From: Flaccisagitta enflata
Lineage: Eukaryota > Chaetognatha > Sagittoidea > Aphragmophora
Assembly: GCA_965153355.1 (NCBI GenBank)
Contig: OZ231126.1
Coordinates: 70,370,001 to 70,434,000 of the forward strand
DNA length: 64,000 nucleotides
Direction: 5' to 3'
Below the pieces are notes generated by a model, which ran no database searches, was not told where the DNA came from, and saw only the letters and a list, made by a program, of their open reading frames with translations. The position numbers were made by a program, and so were the translations under genes. Positions 35,005 through 46,352 of the stretch are shown one piece after another (within the stretch, counting starts at the first letter, position 1; the number at the start of each line of letters is the position of its first letter).

Positions 35005-35172
35005 ATCGCATCTCTATATGAGGTTCTGTCTGTCTGTCCGTCTGTCCGTCCGTCCATTCGTCCGTCCCTCTGTCCGTCCATACATCTATCCATCTGTCCA
35101 TCCTTCCGTCTTACCATCTGTCCGTCCATCAATCCATCCGTTACCCTTAGTCGCCTGATGGGGCTTGTTTTT
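35005..35172 (-). mobile_element. H-family element, diverged
   Basis: Hairpin-like ATGCGTCATCGCATCTC, then (TGTCCGTC)n to about 35130, and TTAGTCGCCTGATGGGGC followed by TTGTTTTT. Much diverged but in the family order. Confidence 0.4.
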
Positions 35173-35604
35173 ATATCCATTACGAATTCACTCGCTCATT
35201 CTTTATCACCACCTACGTCCACGATTTCTTTCCTTTTTTTTTTCTTTCCTCCTCCTTTTTTCCAATAACTGCCTCATGGCTCATACGCCTTATCTTTATG
35301 GGCAGTGGCTCTGGTGGTTAACAATCATACCAAATCTTTCGAAATCATTGCTTTGATCTCTTCAAATGAAGGTGACAAGCTCGCAAGGCTTTCCAACGCT
35401 CGGTTTTGGTGTAGCTGTATCGGCCTGCCGAATGGCAAGTCCGTCCAGTATTCTTGGAGTCACTGTTAATGTGGGATTGGCTAAAAGTGGTAGTTTTTTA
35501 CAAGAAAAATAGTCAGGAATTTCTCAAGGCATTCCCTACGGGCAGTTCTCCGTCACTATTGGATTCGGTATGGCGTGGGTAAACTGCATGCAGGCAATTA
35601 TTGC

Positions 35605-35943
35605 TTCAAATAACCTTGGGGAAATGATAAATGGCAGATTTTTAAAACCTGTCTTTTGAACTATAACATAAGAAAAAAAGATTGATGATGCCTGTAAAGC
35701 CCCTTGAAAGATCTTTCATTTGAGTCGTGTCTGGCATTCCTAGCTTTATTCTTTTAGAAATGGCATACGTTTGAAGAAAAATATTACTGATTGAAAAAAG
35801 GGCAATTATTGTCTTTTTTTTTATTAGTAGTTTTTGTCTCAACGTTTTTCTTGAAAAGGCAATTTAGAATTATCACAGCTACTTGATATCCATGAACAAA
35901 TCAAAGAGCTTTGAATTTTCTTCAAAGTGGCGCCAAGAATGAA
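35605..35943. repeat. K-motif block and left arm of an inverted repeat
   Basis: AACCTTGGGGAAATGATAAA near 35609 pairs with TTTCCTATTTCCCCAAGG near 36222. The H element at 35944-36154 lies between the arms. A K motif (- sense) is at about 35695-35770. Confidence 0.45.
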
Positions 35944-36154
35944 TTTTTAGTCGCGTGCTACGCGACTCTACACCTCGCTTTGTCGGTCCATCCGTCGGTC
36001 CGTTGGTCTGTCCATCCATCCATCCATCACACTTTACTTTTTTTTGGTTTTTCTGGTTTTTGGCAACACTGCTCATGCCCAATGATCTGGTGACCTCAAT
36101 TACGGCCCCTACCCACCCGCACGCGACTGGGGTAGCCGTGTATCCGGCCTTGTT
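35944..36154 (-). mobile_element. H-family element, canonical subtype
   Basis: Perfect hairpin AGTCGCGTGCTACGCGACT, (GTCC/ATCC) core, GGTGACCTCAATTACGGCCC, CCACCCGCACGCGACTGGGG and TGTATCCGGCCTTGTT. One of the least diverged copies. Confidence 0.85.
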
Positions 36155-37014
36155 TTCTCAATGTGTTTAGTTTCTTTGTTAGGAAAAACATGCAAATCCT
36201 GTAGTGAATTCCGAAATCCGCCATTTCCTATTTCCCCAAGGTTATTGATCAGGTCATGAGCGCAGTAAAAGATTCTTATTTTAACTTGAACATTTGGTTT
36301 TAAAAAGTTAAAAAAACAAACAATCTATTGAGCTCTGCTTCTCAGAAAAACATTAAAGAAAACTTATTTTGAAAAAAGTATACCTGTTTCACAATTATCG
36401 ATATTGTAGCACAATTAGTAGAACCACAAAAAGCATACTTCTTGTTGACTCAGTGACATGAAATTTCTATTGTAGTAGCCCAAAGGTGATAAGAAACTTA
36501 AGAAAAAATTTCATGTTACCATGCCAACTAAAAGTATAATCTATATGGTCTTACTTTTAGTGTTTGAGTATCAATACTTATGAAGTAGGATCTTTGCTGA
36601 GCAAGGAGTGTCTACTTTGGAGTGATTCTTTATTCTCCATTTGTCGCTATTTGCTACGCGCTATTGGATCTTTAATAGCATCGATTTCCTCCGGCTACAA
36701 CAACAGAAGAAGAAGGTAAAAAAAAGAGGGAGAAAAAAAAATTCCCAAAGGGAAGAAAGATAAAAAGAAAAAAAAAAAAAACAAAACAAAAACACGTCGT
36801 CCATCTTTCACGTTTTACCGCCCACCTTCTTCTTCCATCATTCAACCCTTTTCTGTTACATCAAACATCACATATCAAGTCATTTCTTCACCTCTAAACT
36901 GACATAGCTACTCGGTCTGTCTGTCTGTCTTTCAGAACTTCTGCGTGTTTGGTTATCTGATTCCCAATGACTTGGTAACCATCTGCCTAATGGGTTATAT
37001 GACTGACATCCTCT
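36155..37014. other. Unannotated stretch
   Basis: Contains the right arm of the 35605 inverted repeat (36215-36262) and an A/G-rich patch (36705-36790). No gene recognised. Confidence 0.4.
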
Positions 37015-37500
37015 TACGACGGCGAATTTTTGAAGGAAAATTAGGTGTTTCACGATACTTTTTGCATCATTTTCAGGACAATAATGAAGCCAGAATGCCT
37101 TTAGTTAACATTTTGTCTCTAAAGACACTTGGTGTATACCTTTTTATCATATCCTGACCTAAAATGTAATTTGAACTATGCGATTCACATGGAAACAAGC
37201 AGGAAAATGATGGTTTTTAGCAAATTTCTGCAAACATTTTTTTTTATTTTCTGTGGTCTAAATTCTAAGAAAGCCATACACAGGGAAATTTTGCATTTTG
37301 AAAAACAAAGTTCTCTCTGTAATCGATTTGGGAAGAGAACTATGTTCTTTGTTTTTTCATTTTTTCATTTTCCATGCAAATTTAGAATTTAGACCAGCCT
37401 CCTGTCAGTGACCAAAAATGAAAAAAATAGAAATTTTCAATAAATCTTTTTTAGTAACATTGGCTAAACTTGGTCCTTTTTGCTAAATAAATGCAAATTT
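37015..37500. repeat. R-family dispersed repeat, copy 2
   Basis: GGCGAATTTTTGAAGGAAAA, AGACACTTGGTGTATACC and AAAGTTCTCT...AGAGAACTATGTTCTTT hairpin. Same order as copies 1 and 3. Confidence 0.6.
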
Positions 37501-37776
37501 TTCATTTGAATATTATGTCTTAGCTATCTTGATTATTTTCATTCATTTGTCTTTCCATTTCCATTCATTCACAATTTCCATTTTGACCCTCTTTGAAACA
37601 CAAATGTTGCCTTCAGGGGGACTCTGTCTTACATATATTTCTGTCGATTCTGTTGATTCTCTAATCCGTCCAGTATACAGAAAAACTCGTTACGACCACC
37701 CACCCTTGGTCGGCCATCAAATCTATCCGTTATCGTTATTGAATTCCGTTATCCTGCTATCTCTTTACTGTCAACG

Positions 37777-37935
37777 CCACGGGTCCCAGGAACAAACTCA
37801 TGGTGGAAAAAAAAGGCCAAGGGTTGTGACCGTCAGAAACGTCTAGTACTATGCATGAGCTACAGTTGGAGCCAAAAAACAAAAAAATCCGCTTGGAAAT
37901 AATAGATATATAGCCCTAAAATTGTACCAAACACA
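37777..37935 (+). repeat. Left arm of a 4-kb-spaced inverted repeat
   Basis: CCCAGGAACAAACTCATGG, AAAGGCCAAGGGTTGTGACC, TAGTACTATGCATGAGCTAC and AAATCCGCTTGGAAATAAT all recur inverted at 41685-41838. This suggests ends of one element with later insertions between. Confidence 0.65.
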
Positions 37936-38186
37936 AGAAAACAAAAAGTGTCTGATTTCTCACTTTCGATTCTGGTAAAAAGTATGTGAGGAGTTTCATA
38001 AAAACTCGCTGAAGATGACTAAAGGATAGAACTGTTATTAATAATGATATACTGGACAATTTCTTTCTCTTTCACAGCATTAAAACGCAGATTTTGTCTT
38101 GCTCGATTGGCCACTGTAAAGACTAAAGTAACCATTTCTCGTTCTTTTCTTCAATCTTATTCGCTTTGTTTTCTTCCTTTCTTTTG

Positions 38187-38187
38187 T

Positions 38188-38275
<88 letters not shown>

Positions 38276-38277
38276 TT

Positions 38278-38328
<51 letters not shown>

Positions 38329-38331
38329 CAC

Positions 38332-38403
<72 letters not shown>

Positions 38404-38405
38404 TC
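38187..38405 (+). repeat. (CTTT)n microsatellite
   Basis: About 54 units with CTTTTTCTTT and CTCACTCTTTC interruptions. It directly abuts the GGGCAGCGGCCCC end of a G2 element. Confidence 0.95.
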
Positions 38406-38990
38406 CTCTCCTCGTCCTCTTTGGGCAGCGGCCCCAAAGGGGTCGATGGCCTATGCTTTCACACTGGGAAAATTTCTCCTCTGTACGTCAACCTCCTCAA
38501 ATCCCAGTCTGGAGGCCCAAATTTCAGTCTTGAGGCTCAAATCCCAGCCTTGTGGCCCAAATCCTAGCCTTGAGGCCAAGATCCCAGCCTTTAGGCCCAA
38601 ATCATATCCTCAAGGTCAAAATCCCAGCCAAAAGGACCAGATCCTAACCATGAGGTGAAGATTTGGGCCCAAAGGCTGGGATCTGGGCCTCGAGGCTAGA
38701 ATTTGGGCCTTGAGGCAAGGATTTGGGCCTCAAGGCTGGGATTTGGGCCTCGAGGCTGAGATATGGGCCTACGGACTGGAATTGAGGCCTCAAAACTTAG
38801 ATTCGGGGAGGGGGGAGCAGAGGAGGAGAAGGAGGAGGAGAAATTTCCCTTGTGTGAAAGCATATGTGGGTCATCGACCCCTTTGGGGCTGCTGCCCTGC
38901 TTCCCCTTCAACTTCAAGCACAACTGACTTAGGCAGGGCATGGGTACCGCTGACCATCAAATGCTTTCGCAACTATTCATCTTCTTTGAG
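38406..38990 (+). mobile_element. G2-family element, complete, strand-switching core
   Basis: TTTGGGCAGCGGCCCCAAAGG, GATGGCCTATGCTTTCACAC, CCTTGAGGCCCAAATCCC units to 38640, then units in the opposite sense (GAGGCTGGGATTTGGGCC) to 38790. A GGAGGAGAAGGAGG seed, GTGAAAGCATATG, GACCCCTTTGGGGC and CATGGGTACCGCTGACCATC follow. The switch makes the core a long imperfect palindrome. Confidence 0.8.
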
Positions 38991-39985
38991 CAGCCGCCCC
39001 TACTACCAGAATTTAAAAAAACGCAAGTTTTTTATAGAAGTGCATGAATTGGACTACTTTTTTCTTGTGAGCAACATTTTTTGAGCTGGTTTGGTTAATT
39101 TGAGCTTCCTTGCATCATATCTAAGAGTTTTAGTCATAGAAATCAAGTTAATGCGGAGAAATAGCCTTGCAAAAGTTACATGTACTTAAGAAATTTTTGC
39201 TTTTGATTTTTAGTCAGAGCCCATGACGATTTTGAAGGTTTTATCATAATCGATCACAGTCAGTGCTTCGTTTTTCATCACAGACATTGAGGAACTCAAA
39301 TATGAGAACTATAAAGGCAGACCGCATGGGTAGAACAATGCCTGATTGCTCATGGCAGTTCAATTAATCCATCACCTTCGACCAAAAATAACTTTTTTTT
39401 TCCTCTTACTGCATTTCGAAATTTTGACTTCTGCACCTTCATTTGAGTTTAACTTCTAAACGAATAAAGCTACAGACGTGGGATTGCGCTCAAAAGAAAG
39501 CCCTTGAAAAAATCTTCAATTTGGTCACCAATAAATTATGCCCCAAGTGAACCAAAGGCGCAAAAATGAGCGATAGAAAAACTTGCGTTTTTTTAAATTC
39601 TGGTAGTAAGGGGATGAAGTCCTGTAGAACACATCTGTTCATCCGTTTGTCCCCCCAGGCCCTCTCAGGCCTGAAATCTGTCCTCTCAGGCCTTGAATCT
39701 GCCCTTTCCGGCCTGAAATCTGCCCACTCAGGCCTGAAATCTGCCCTCTCAGGCTTGAAAACTGACCTCGCAGATTCAAAGCCTGAGAGGGCAGATTTCT
39801 GGCCAGAGGGCCTAGGGTGAATGGATAGACAGACAGATGGATGCACAAACAAAATTTCCCACAAGTTCTACAGGACTCTGTCCCCTTCAGGGCCGCTGCC
39901 CTGCTTCACAATCAAGCTGAGCAGGGCAACAGTATCATTGACCACATATTACCCTTGTGCATCCTGTTTACCTCTCAAAATTGGC
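38991..39985 (+). mobile_element. G3-family element split by a MITE
   Basis: CAGCCGCCCC at 38991 is separated by the MITE from GGGGATGAAGTCCTGTAGAAC at 39609. The CAGGCCTGAAATCTGCCC minisatellite (39655-39800) switches orientation near 39770. The distal inverted end has CAGGACTCTGTCCCC and GGGCCGCTGCCCTGC, then AGCAGGGCAACAG and ATTACCCTTGTG. Confidence 0.75.
39003..39606. mobile_element. MITE, 604 bp, nested in G3
   Basis: Ends CTACCAGAATTTAAAAAAAC and complement, TA on both sides (39001-39002, 39607-39608). Removing it restores GCAGCCGCCCC-TA-AGGGGATGAAG, which matches the uninterrupted G3 end at 59221-59245. Contains a K motif near 39450. Confidence 0.9.
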
Positions 39986-40560
39986 AGCGGCCCTGGAGGG
40001 GCAGTTTACCTATGATTCCACGTAGGGCGATTTTCTCCAGTTTACAGTGTATGTCTCTCCCCCAAGCCTCAAACAACCCCCCAGACCCCTCTTAGACCCT
40101 AAATCAGGCCTATCAGACCCCAAATTGGCCTTCTTGGACCCCAAATCAGGCCTCCTAGACACCAGATCAGGTCTCTCAGACCCCAGATCAGGCCTCTAAG
40201 ACTCGTAGTTGGGCTTCTCAGACCCCAAATCAGGCCTCTCAGACCACAAATCAGGCTTCTCAAACCACAAATCAGGCCTCTCACCACAAATCAAGCTCCT
40301 CAAGCCCCAAATCAGGTCTCTCAGACCCAAAATCAAGCACTCAGACCCCAAGTCAAGCCTCCCAGACTCAAATTCAGGCCATTCAGACCCAAATTAGGGC
40401 TTCCAGACCCTAATTCAGGCCTCTCAGACTCAACTCAGACCTCTCAGTCCCTAATTCAGGCCTCCCATACCTCACATCAGACCTTTTAGACCAAAGATCA
40501 GACCCTAACTCAGCACAAATTAGTAAGGGGAAAGGGCTAATCTACTTGTCTTGGTGCATG
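39986..40560 (+). mobile_element. G-family element with CAGACCCCAAATCAGGCCTC core
   Basis: GGCAGCGGCCCTGGAGGGGC, then a 21-bp minisatellite (40085-40520) of CAGACCCCAAATCAGGCC units, all in one orientation. The core is intermediate between those of G2 and G3. Confidence 0.65.
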
Positions 40561-41025
40561 TAGCGCCATTTTGTCATGAACGCAGTAAAGGCAGGGGTCG
40601 GATCTTGCTCGGAGCATCTTCATTCTTAGTGGTCAGAGCCTACCAAGTACAAGCTTTGAATGCTGACCACTGATTCCGAGTATGGAAGACATAAACAGCA
40701 AACATCTTCATTACATTGAGACGTCTTCATTTTGCTTGTCATGAAACCAACTTCTAGTCATCATGGAGATCAAATGGTGGAAGGAAATCATTACCTGCTG
40801 CGCACATACTAGGGATGGGTGGTCAAACGTGGTCAGTGATAGTTTCCAGTTGTCACGAATATTTCGCTAAAAAATTGATTTTTAGTAATGTGGGGTAAAA
40901 TGGGTCACCCTACTAAAATCACAAAATTGTCAGCAAAAAGCTTGCTATCCCTGGGCATTGGTAAACGTAAGTAAGATGAAGCTGATTATACCTGCTTTCA
41001 TCCTATTCCATACTTTTTTCATAGA
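40561..41025. other. Unannotated stretch
   Basis: No gene or repeat recognised. Confidence 0.4.
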
Positions 41026-41237
41026 TTTTTAATTGCGTGCTATGCGACTCTACAACCAGCTTTGTCGGTCCATCCGTTGGTCCGTTGGTCTGTTGGTCCG
41101 TTGGTCCATCACACTTTACTCTTTTGTGGTTTTAGCGGTCTTTGGCCTCACCGCTCTTGCCCAAATGATGAAGCGACCTCAAAAATGGCCCCTGCCCACC
41201 CACACGCAACTTAGGTAGCCGTGTATCCAGCCTTGTT
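41026..41237 (-). mobile_element. H-family element, canonical subtype
   Basis: TTTTTAATTGCGTGCTATGCG (mutated hairpin), GTCC/GTTG core, CCGCTCTTGCCCAAATG, CCACCCACACGCAACTTAGG and TGTATCCAGCCTTGTT. Several CpG positions are changed to TpG/CpA, as expected of methylation decay. Confidence 0.8.
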
Positions 41238-41308
41238 ATAAAAGAAAATGTGATTTGATATAAAACCGTCATTTTCATACAATTTTGTACAAAATTTGAC
41301 TAACAACA

Positions 41309-41359
41309 ACAACGACAACAACAAAAACAACAACAAAAACAACAAAAACAACAAAAACC

Positions 41360-41434
<75 letters not shown>

Positions 41435-41512
41435 TTGACAACGATAACAACAATATTGACAACGATAACAACAATTATGACAAGTTTGAGGAATAAGACG
41501 ATGACAACCTTT

Positions 41513-41594
<82 letters not shown>

Positions 41595-41597
41595 CTA
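41309..41597 (+). repeat. (AAC)n arrays
   Basis: Two pure blocks (41360-41432 and 41512-41593) around an imperfect middle with GATAACAACAATATTG. Confidence 0.95.
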
Positions 41598-41684
41598 AAA
41601 CAACATCTCATAAACAACATGTATTAGTCCGTGGGATGAAAACTGCATGAGGATCTCAATTCACTTTTGCAGTGACTTTTAGTT

Positions 41685-41838
41685 GATACAGTTTTTGGGC
41701 AATAAATCGACTATTTCCAAGCGGATTTTTTTGTTTTTTGGCTCTAACTGTAGCTCATGCATAGTACTAGACATTTCCGGCGGTCACAACCCTTGGCCTT
41801 TTTTTTCCACCATAAGTTTGTTCCTGGGATCCGTGTAA
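41685..41838 (-). repeat. Right arm of the 4-kb-spaced inverted repeat
   Basis: Inverse of 37777-37935, including GGTCACAACCCTTGGCC and TAGCTCATGCATAGTACT. The pair is about 3.75 kb apart. Confidence 0.65.
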
Positions 41839-42330
41839 CGTATAGTTGTACTCGTGTCGAATTTCCATTTCTTTCTACAGCAGGACCCCGCTTCATCGGT
41901 CCCATTGGGACTGAAGATTTTTCACCTGTATATCAGGTTCACCTTTGAAGAGAGATTACTATAGCAAAGAAAAAAAAAACGAACACTTTGTTTTGCTAGT
42001 TTCAGCTGAACTATGCGCCTGAACCATAGAAAATCCATGACCGTTTAAAAGCTCTGCAAAAAATCTTCCTAATGTGACGTTGCTGGTTATTGTAGCTTTA
42101 TTTGTTTAGAAATGGCAATGGTTTGAGGAAAAAAATCGCTGATTGAAAAAAAAAATGCTTATTTCAATTTTTTTCCAATGAGCAATTTTAGTCTTTCCGT
42201 TTTTGTCAAGAATGCAACTCAGGATTGTCTTAGCTACTCGTTATCCATGAGTAAATCAAAGATCTTCAAATTTTATTTAAAATGGCGCCAAGAACAAATT
42301 TCTAACTCAATGCGTTTAATTTTTATGTTA

Positions 42331-43325
42331 CAGGGTGTTTCACGCGTATTGACCGATTAAGAATCGACATACCTTTTCTTCTAGAAACGCTAATCCAATT
42401 CTGAAAAAAGGTCTGAATAGGTCTTGAAGTGCATTTTTTCTATGTCACCAATTTTTTGTATTTGCATGTTTCGGTTTGGGAGCTACGGGAATTTAAAGAA
42501 AACAACTTTATCACGACAACTAACCTTGGCAGAAAAAAAATAGACAACTTCTTTTACTAGTTTCTGTTTAACTATAGATCTGGACCACAGAAAATCTATG
42601 ACCTTTTGAAAGCTCTGCAAAAAATCTTCAAAATGCGACATTGTTGGATGTTGTAGCTTCATTCATTTAGAAATGGCATAGGATTAAAGAAAAAAATCCC
42701 TGACAAAAAAAAAATGCTCATTTCAATTTTTTTCCAATGAGAAATTTTACTCTTTCTGTTTTTGTTGATTATGCAACTTAAGATTGTCTTTGCTACTCGA
42801 TATCTATGAGCAAATTATAGAGCTTTGAATTATCTTTATAATGGCACCAAGAACAAATTTCTAACTCAATTCGTTTAATTTCTATGTTACAACAAAGATA
42901 ACCCATGAAAATCAGGCAATACTGAATTTCCAAGTTCTTGACCACCGGTCTTCATTCTAATGCCATTTCTAAACGGATAGAGATAGGACGACGAGCAAGG
43001 TCTCATATGAAAGATATTTGCAGAGCTTCAAAATGGTCATGGATTTTGCTATGTTTTTCTCATTGCTTGTACGTGAAACACTAACAAATAAGTAGTTCGC
43101 TTTTTTTCGTTCCATAATTATCCTGATTAAAGATTAAGGCTGGATATGGTTGTTTTCTTCAAACTTACATAGTGGGCATATTTAAATGAGTGGATATAAA
43201 AAAATGGTGACATAAAAAAAACTGCATTTCAAAATCTATTCAGACCTTTTTTTAAAACTTGATTAACTTTTATAGCAGAAAAGTTATGTCGATTCTTAAT
43301 CGGTCAATACGCATGAAACACCCTG
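42331..43325. mobile_element. MITE/foldback, 995 bp
   Basis: Ends CAGGGTGTTTCACGCGTATT and complement, flanked by TA (42329-42330, 43326-43327). The interior carries K motifs on both strands (42590-42675, 42955-43055). The flanks are also K-motif sequence (42030-42280 and 43380-43485), so it is inserted in a related element. Confidence 0.85.
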
Positions 43326-43379
43326 TAGAATAAAGATAAACATTGGAAATGGTGCAGTGAATTTCTAAATTATTGACTA

Positions 43380-43560
43380 GCTGTCTTCATTCTAATGCCA
43401 TTTCTAAACGGATAAAGCTAGAACATCCAGCAAGGTCTCATTTGAAAGATCTTTCGCAGATCTTCAAAATGGTCATGGATTTTGCTTCATTTTTCTCATT
43501 GCTTGGATGTGAAACATCGTCAGACAAGCAGTCCATTTTTTTTATTTTGCCATAGTTAAA
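43380..43560 (+). repeat. K-motif block
   Basis: ATGCCATTTCTAAACGGATA, AAGCTAGAACATCCAGCAAGG, GAAAGATCTTTCGCAGATC and AAAATGGTCATGGATTTTG. It is one of at least twelve copies in the window. Confidence 0.6.
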
Positions 43561-43796
43561 ATCGCATTAAAAATGATCATTTAGGACCTTAAATTTTGAC
43601 CTTTATTGATGGGTCTGCTATTGCGGGGTTACACTGCATTAACTTTTCCATCGTCACACTGATCATCTGTTTTTCTCCGGATTTCAGTGGGTGGGAGATA
43701 TTTAGAGAGAAAGCCAGTATATTCCTTATGTCAATAAATACACACTTCTCGTTGTTGTTTTTTCCTATTTTTTCTTCTCATTCTTCTTCTCCCTCT

Positions 43797-43975
43797 TTTT
43801 TTCTTTTTCTTTTTCTTTTTCTTTTTCTTTTTCTTTTTCTTTTTCTTCTTCTTCTTCTTCCTCTTCTTCATCTTCTTCTTCTTCTTCTTCTTCTTCTTCT
43901 TCTTCTTCTTCTTCTTCTTCTCCTTCTATTGCTTCTTCTTATCCCTCTTCCTCTTCTTCCTCTCCTTTTTCTCGT
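43797..43975 (+). repeat. (CTTTTT)n then (CTT)n array
   Basis: CTTTTT hexamers to about 43848, then CTT triplets with a few CTC. Further C/T-rich sequence continues to about 44510. Polylysine/glutamate or polyserine frames here are artefacts. Confidence 0.9.
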
Positions 43976-44466
43976 CCTCCAGTCCAAATTTCCATTTTCT
44001 CTAGCTTTGATAGCGATAGAAGAAAAAAATTGTTATCCTATGGGTTTACTTTCAAGCAATTTCGTCCTTTATTCTCCAACTCTTTTTTTTCTTTCTCATT
44101 CAACTCTCTCTTTCTCCTCTTCCCCTGCTTTTGCTTTTCTTTTTTTTTTCCATTCTGTTTCCACTCCTTGTTTCCCCGATTGACCTGGCTTTCGTCCATA
44201 ATGCAAGTTATCTTGTTTTTGTTTTTCTTTGTGTTCTTTCTCGTTATGTTTTTTTTGTTTTTTCACCTTTATCTCACACTTCCTAAGTACTGATCTTTCC
44301 TTTTTCGTCGGTGTCCTTTTCTCAGTCTTCCCATGAAATAGCACTTCTCCAATTTCCATCTTCTTTAACATCCATTCCTCCAGCTTCGCCTCCTCTTCAT
44401 CATGCTCTTCCTCTATCCCTCCATTTTCGGTTCCTTTCATTTCCACTTCCCCCCTCCCCCATTTCT

Positions 44467-44497
<31 letters not shown>

Positions 44498-44746
44498 GAT
44501 CCTCCTCATTCTCCATTCCCACCTACTTGGACAGCTCTTTAACGTATTCCTGCGCCTTCAACTTGTCGAGAATTCATTTCGATCGGATTTGACGTCTTGT
44601 AGTTTTTTGAAAGATGATCTCGCCAAACGATTAAATCCCAAGAAATTAAAGACAAATCCCGAGTGACTAATGAATCTCAATTGCCTTCAAACGATTCGTT
44701 ATCATCGTCTAAACCGAAGCCAACCGCGGTCTGGATTATTACAGAA

Positions 44747-45032
<286 letters not shown>

Positions 45033-45044
45033 ACTGCTTCTTCA

Positions 45045-45230
45045 AACCATCCATCTATCGATCCATCTATCCATCCATCTATCCATCCATCCATCCATCC
45101 ATCTATCGATCCATCTATACATCCATCCATCCATCAATCCATAGATATATCCATTCAATCATCCATTTATCCATCCATCCATTTAGCAATTTATCCATCT
45201 ATCAATCCACCCATCCAGCATCTCACCGTT
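45045..45230 (+). repeat. (ATCC)n array, imperfect
   Basis: ATCCATCCATCT and variants including ATCGATCCATC. Decays near 45230. Confidence 0.9.
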
Positions 45231-45299
45231 TTGCTCAATCATCCCCCTATCTTTGTCATCCATCTCCTACCCTCTCCCACGCCATTCTTCTTCTTCTTT

Positions 45300-45836
45300 T
45301 TCTTTTTGGGCAGCGGCCCCAAAGGGGACGAAGTCCTGTAGAACACAGGGGACTTTCGTTCGTTCGTTCGTCCGTCCGATGCTCCGTCCGTTCCGTTGCT
45401 CTGCCCTCCTCTCAGGCCTGAGTCTGACCTCTCCAGGCCTAAAATCTGCTCTGCCCTCTCAGGCCTTAAATTTGCCCTCTGAGGCCTTGAATCTGCCCTC
45501 TCAGACCTGAAATCTGGCCTTTCAGGCCTGGATCCTGTCCTCTCAGGCCTTAAATCTGCCCTCTCAGGCCTGAAATCTGCCCTCGCAGATTCAAGGCCTG
45601 AGAGGGTAGATTTCAGGCCTGAGAGGCAGATGGGCCTGAGAGGTCAGATTCAGGCCTGAGAGGGCCTGGGTGGACGGACGGACGGATGGATGAGCGAGCG
45701 AACGAAAGTCCCTGTGCTCCTATAGGACTTCATCCCCTCTCAGAGCCGCTGCCCTGCCTCTCATTCCAATTTTCAACCATGCAAAGCAGGGCAACGGGTA
45801 TCGCTGACCACGTATTGCCCTTGGGCGACCTGTTCT
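45300..45836 (+). mobile_element. G3-family element, complete
   Basis: CTTTTTGGGCAGCGGCCCC, GGACGAAGTCCTGTAGAACA, (CGTT)n/(GTCC)n, then a CTCAGGCCTGAAATCTGCC core (45405-45595) switching to the opposite sense (CAGGCCTGAGAGGGTAGA) near 45592. (GGAC)n and the inverted end CAGAGCCGCTGCCCTGCC follow, then GCAGGGCAACGGGTATCGC. The (CTTTTT)n array starts immediately after. Confidence 0.8.
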
Positions 45837-46018
45837 TTTTCTTTTTCTTTTTCTTTTTCTTTTTCTTTTTCTTCTTCTTCTTCTTCTTCTTCTTCTTCTT
45901 CTTCTTCTTCTTCTTCTTCTTCTTCTTCTTTTTCTTTTTCTTCTTCTTCTTCTTTTTCTTTTTCTTTTTCTTTTTCTTCTTCTTCTTCTTCTTCTCCTTC
46001 TTCTTCTTCTTCTTCTTT
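45837..46018 (+). repeat. (CTTTTT)n/(CTT)n array
   Basis: Hexamers first, then CTT, in the same order as at 43797-43975. It abuts the end of the G3 element. Confidence 0.95.
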
Positions 46019-46019
46019 T

Positions 46020-46352
46020 ACTACTTCTACTTCACTTACTTTTTCGTCAGCTTCATCTTCATCTTCATCTTCATCATCATCATCATCTTCATCTTCATCT
46101 TCATCTTCATCTTCATCTTCATCTTCATCTTTTCCTCCTTCTTCCACAACTTCAGCGCCTTTCACATCTGCTAACACCTTTACATCGGGAAAAGAGGTGA
46201 TTACAAACGATATATCGACAAAAACGTCGAAGATGACGATGGCCGCAGTTTCAATTTTCAACAGATTCGTTCTCGATTCTCCTATTTCATCGTCATGGAA
46301 AAAAAGCGGAGTTTCATTCATGCCAAATGATAATGAGAGAAAAAAATCATAG
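46020..46352 (+). CDS. Ser/Thr-rich open frame, possible terminal exon
   Basis: The frame reads SFTTSTSLTFSSA, a serine run from the (ATCTTC)n repeat, then a non-repetitive end with FTSANTFTSGKEVITNDIST, AAVSIFNRFVLDSPISSSW and NDNERKKS before TAG at 46350. There is no ATG, so it would need an upstream exon. The - strand of the same DNA gives an acidic ORF with its ATG at 46321 (MNETPLFFHDDEIGES...). Only one, or neither, can be right. Confidence 0.25.
   Translation, partial: TTSTSLTFSSASSSSSSSSSSSSSSSSSSSSSSSSSSFPPSSTTSAPFTSANTFTSGKEVITNDISTKTSKMTMAAVSIFNRFVLDSPISSSWKKSGVSFMPNDNERKKS

Noticed and set aside
35310-35345. Second tRNA-like box A (GGCTCTGGTGGTTAA)
   Set aside because: No box B within a usable distance.
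44096-44509. Lys/Glu-rich 137-aa - strand ORF
   Set aside because: Made by CTT/CTC-rich pyrimidine sequence; composition follows the repeat rather than a protein family.
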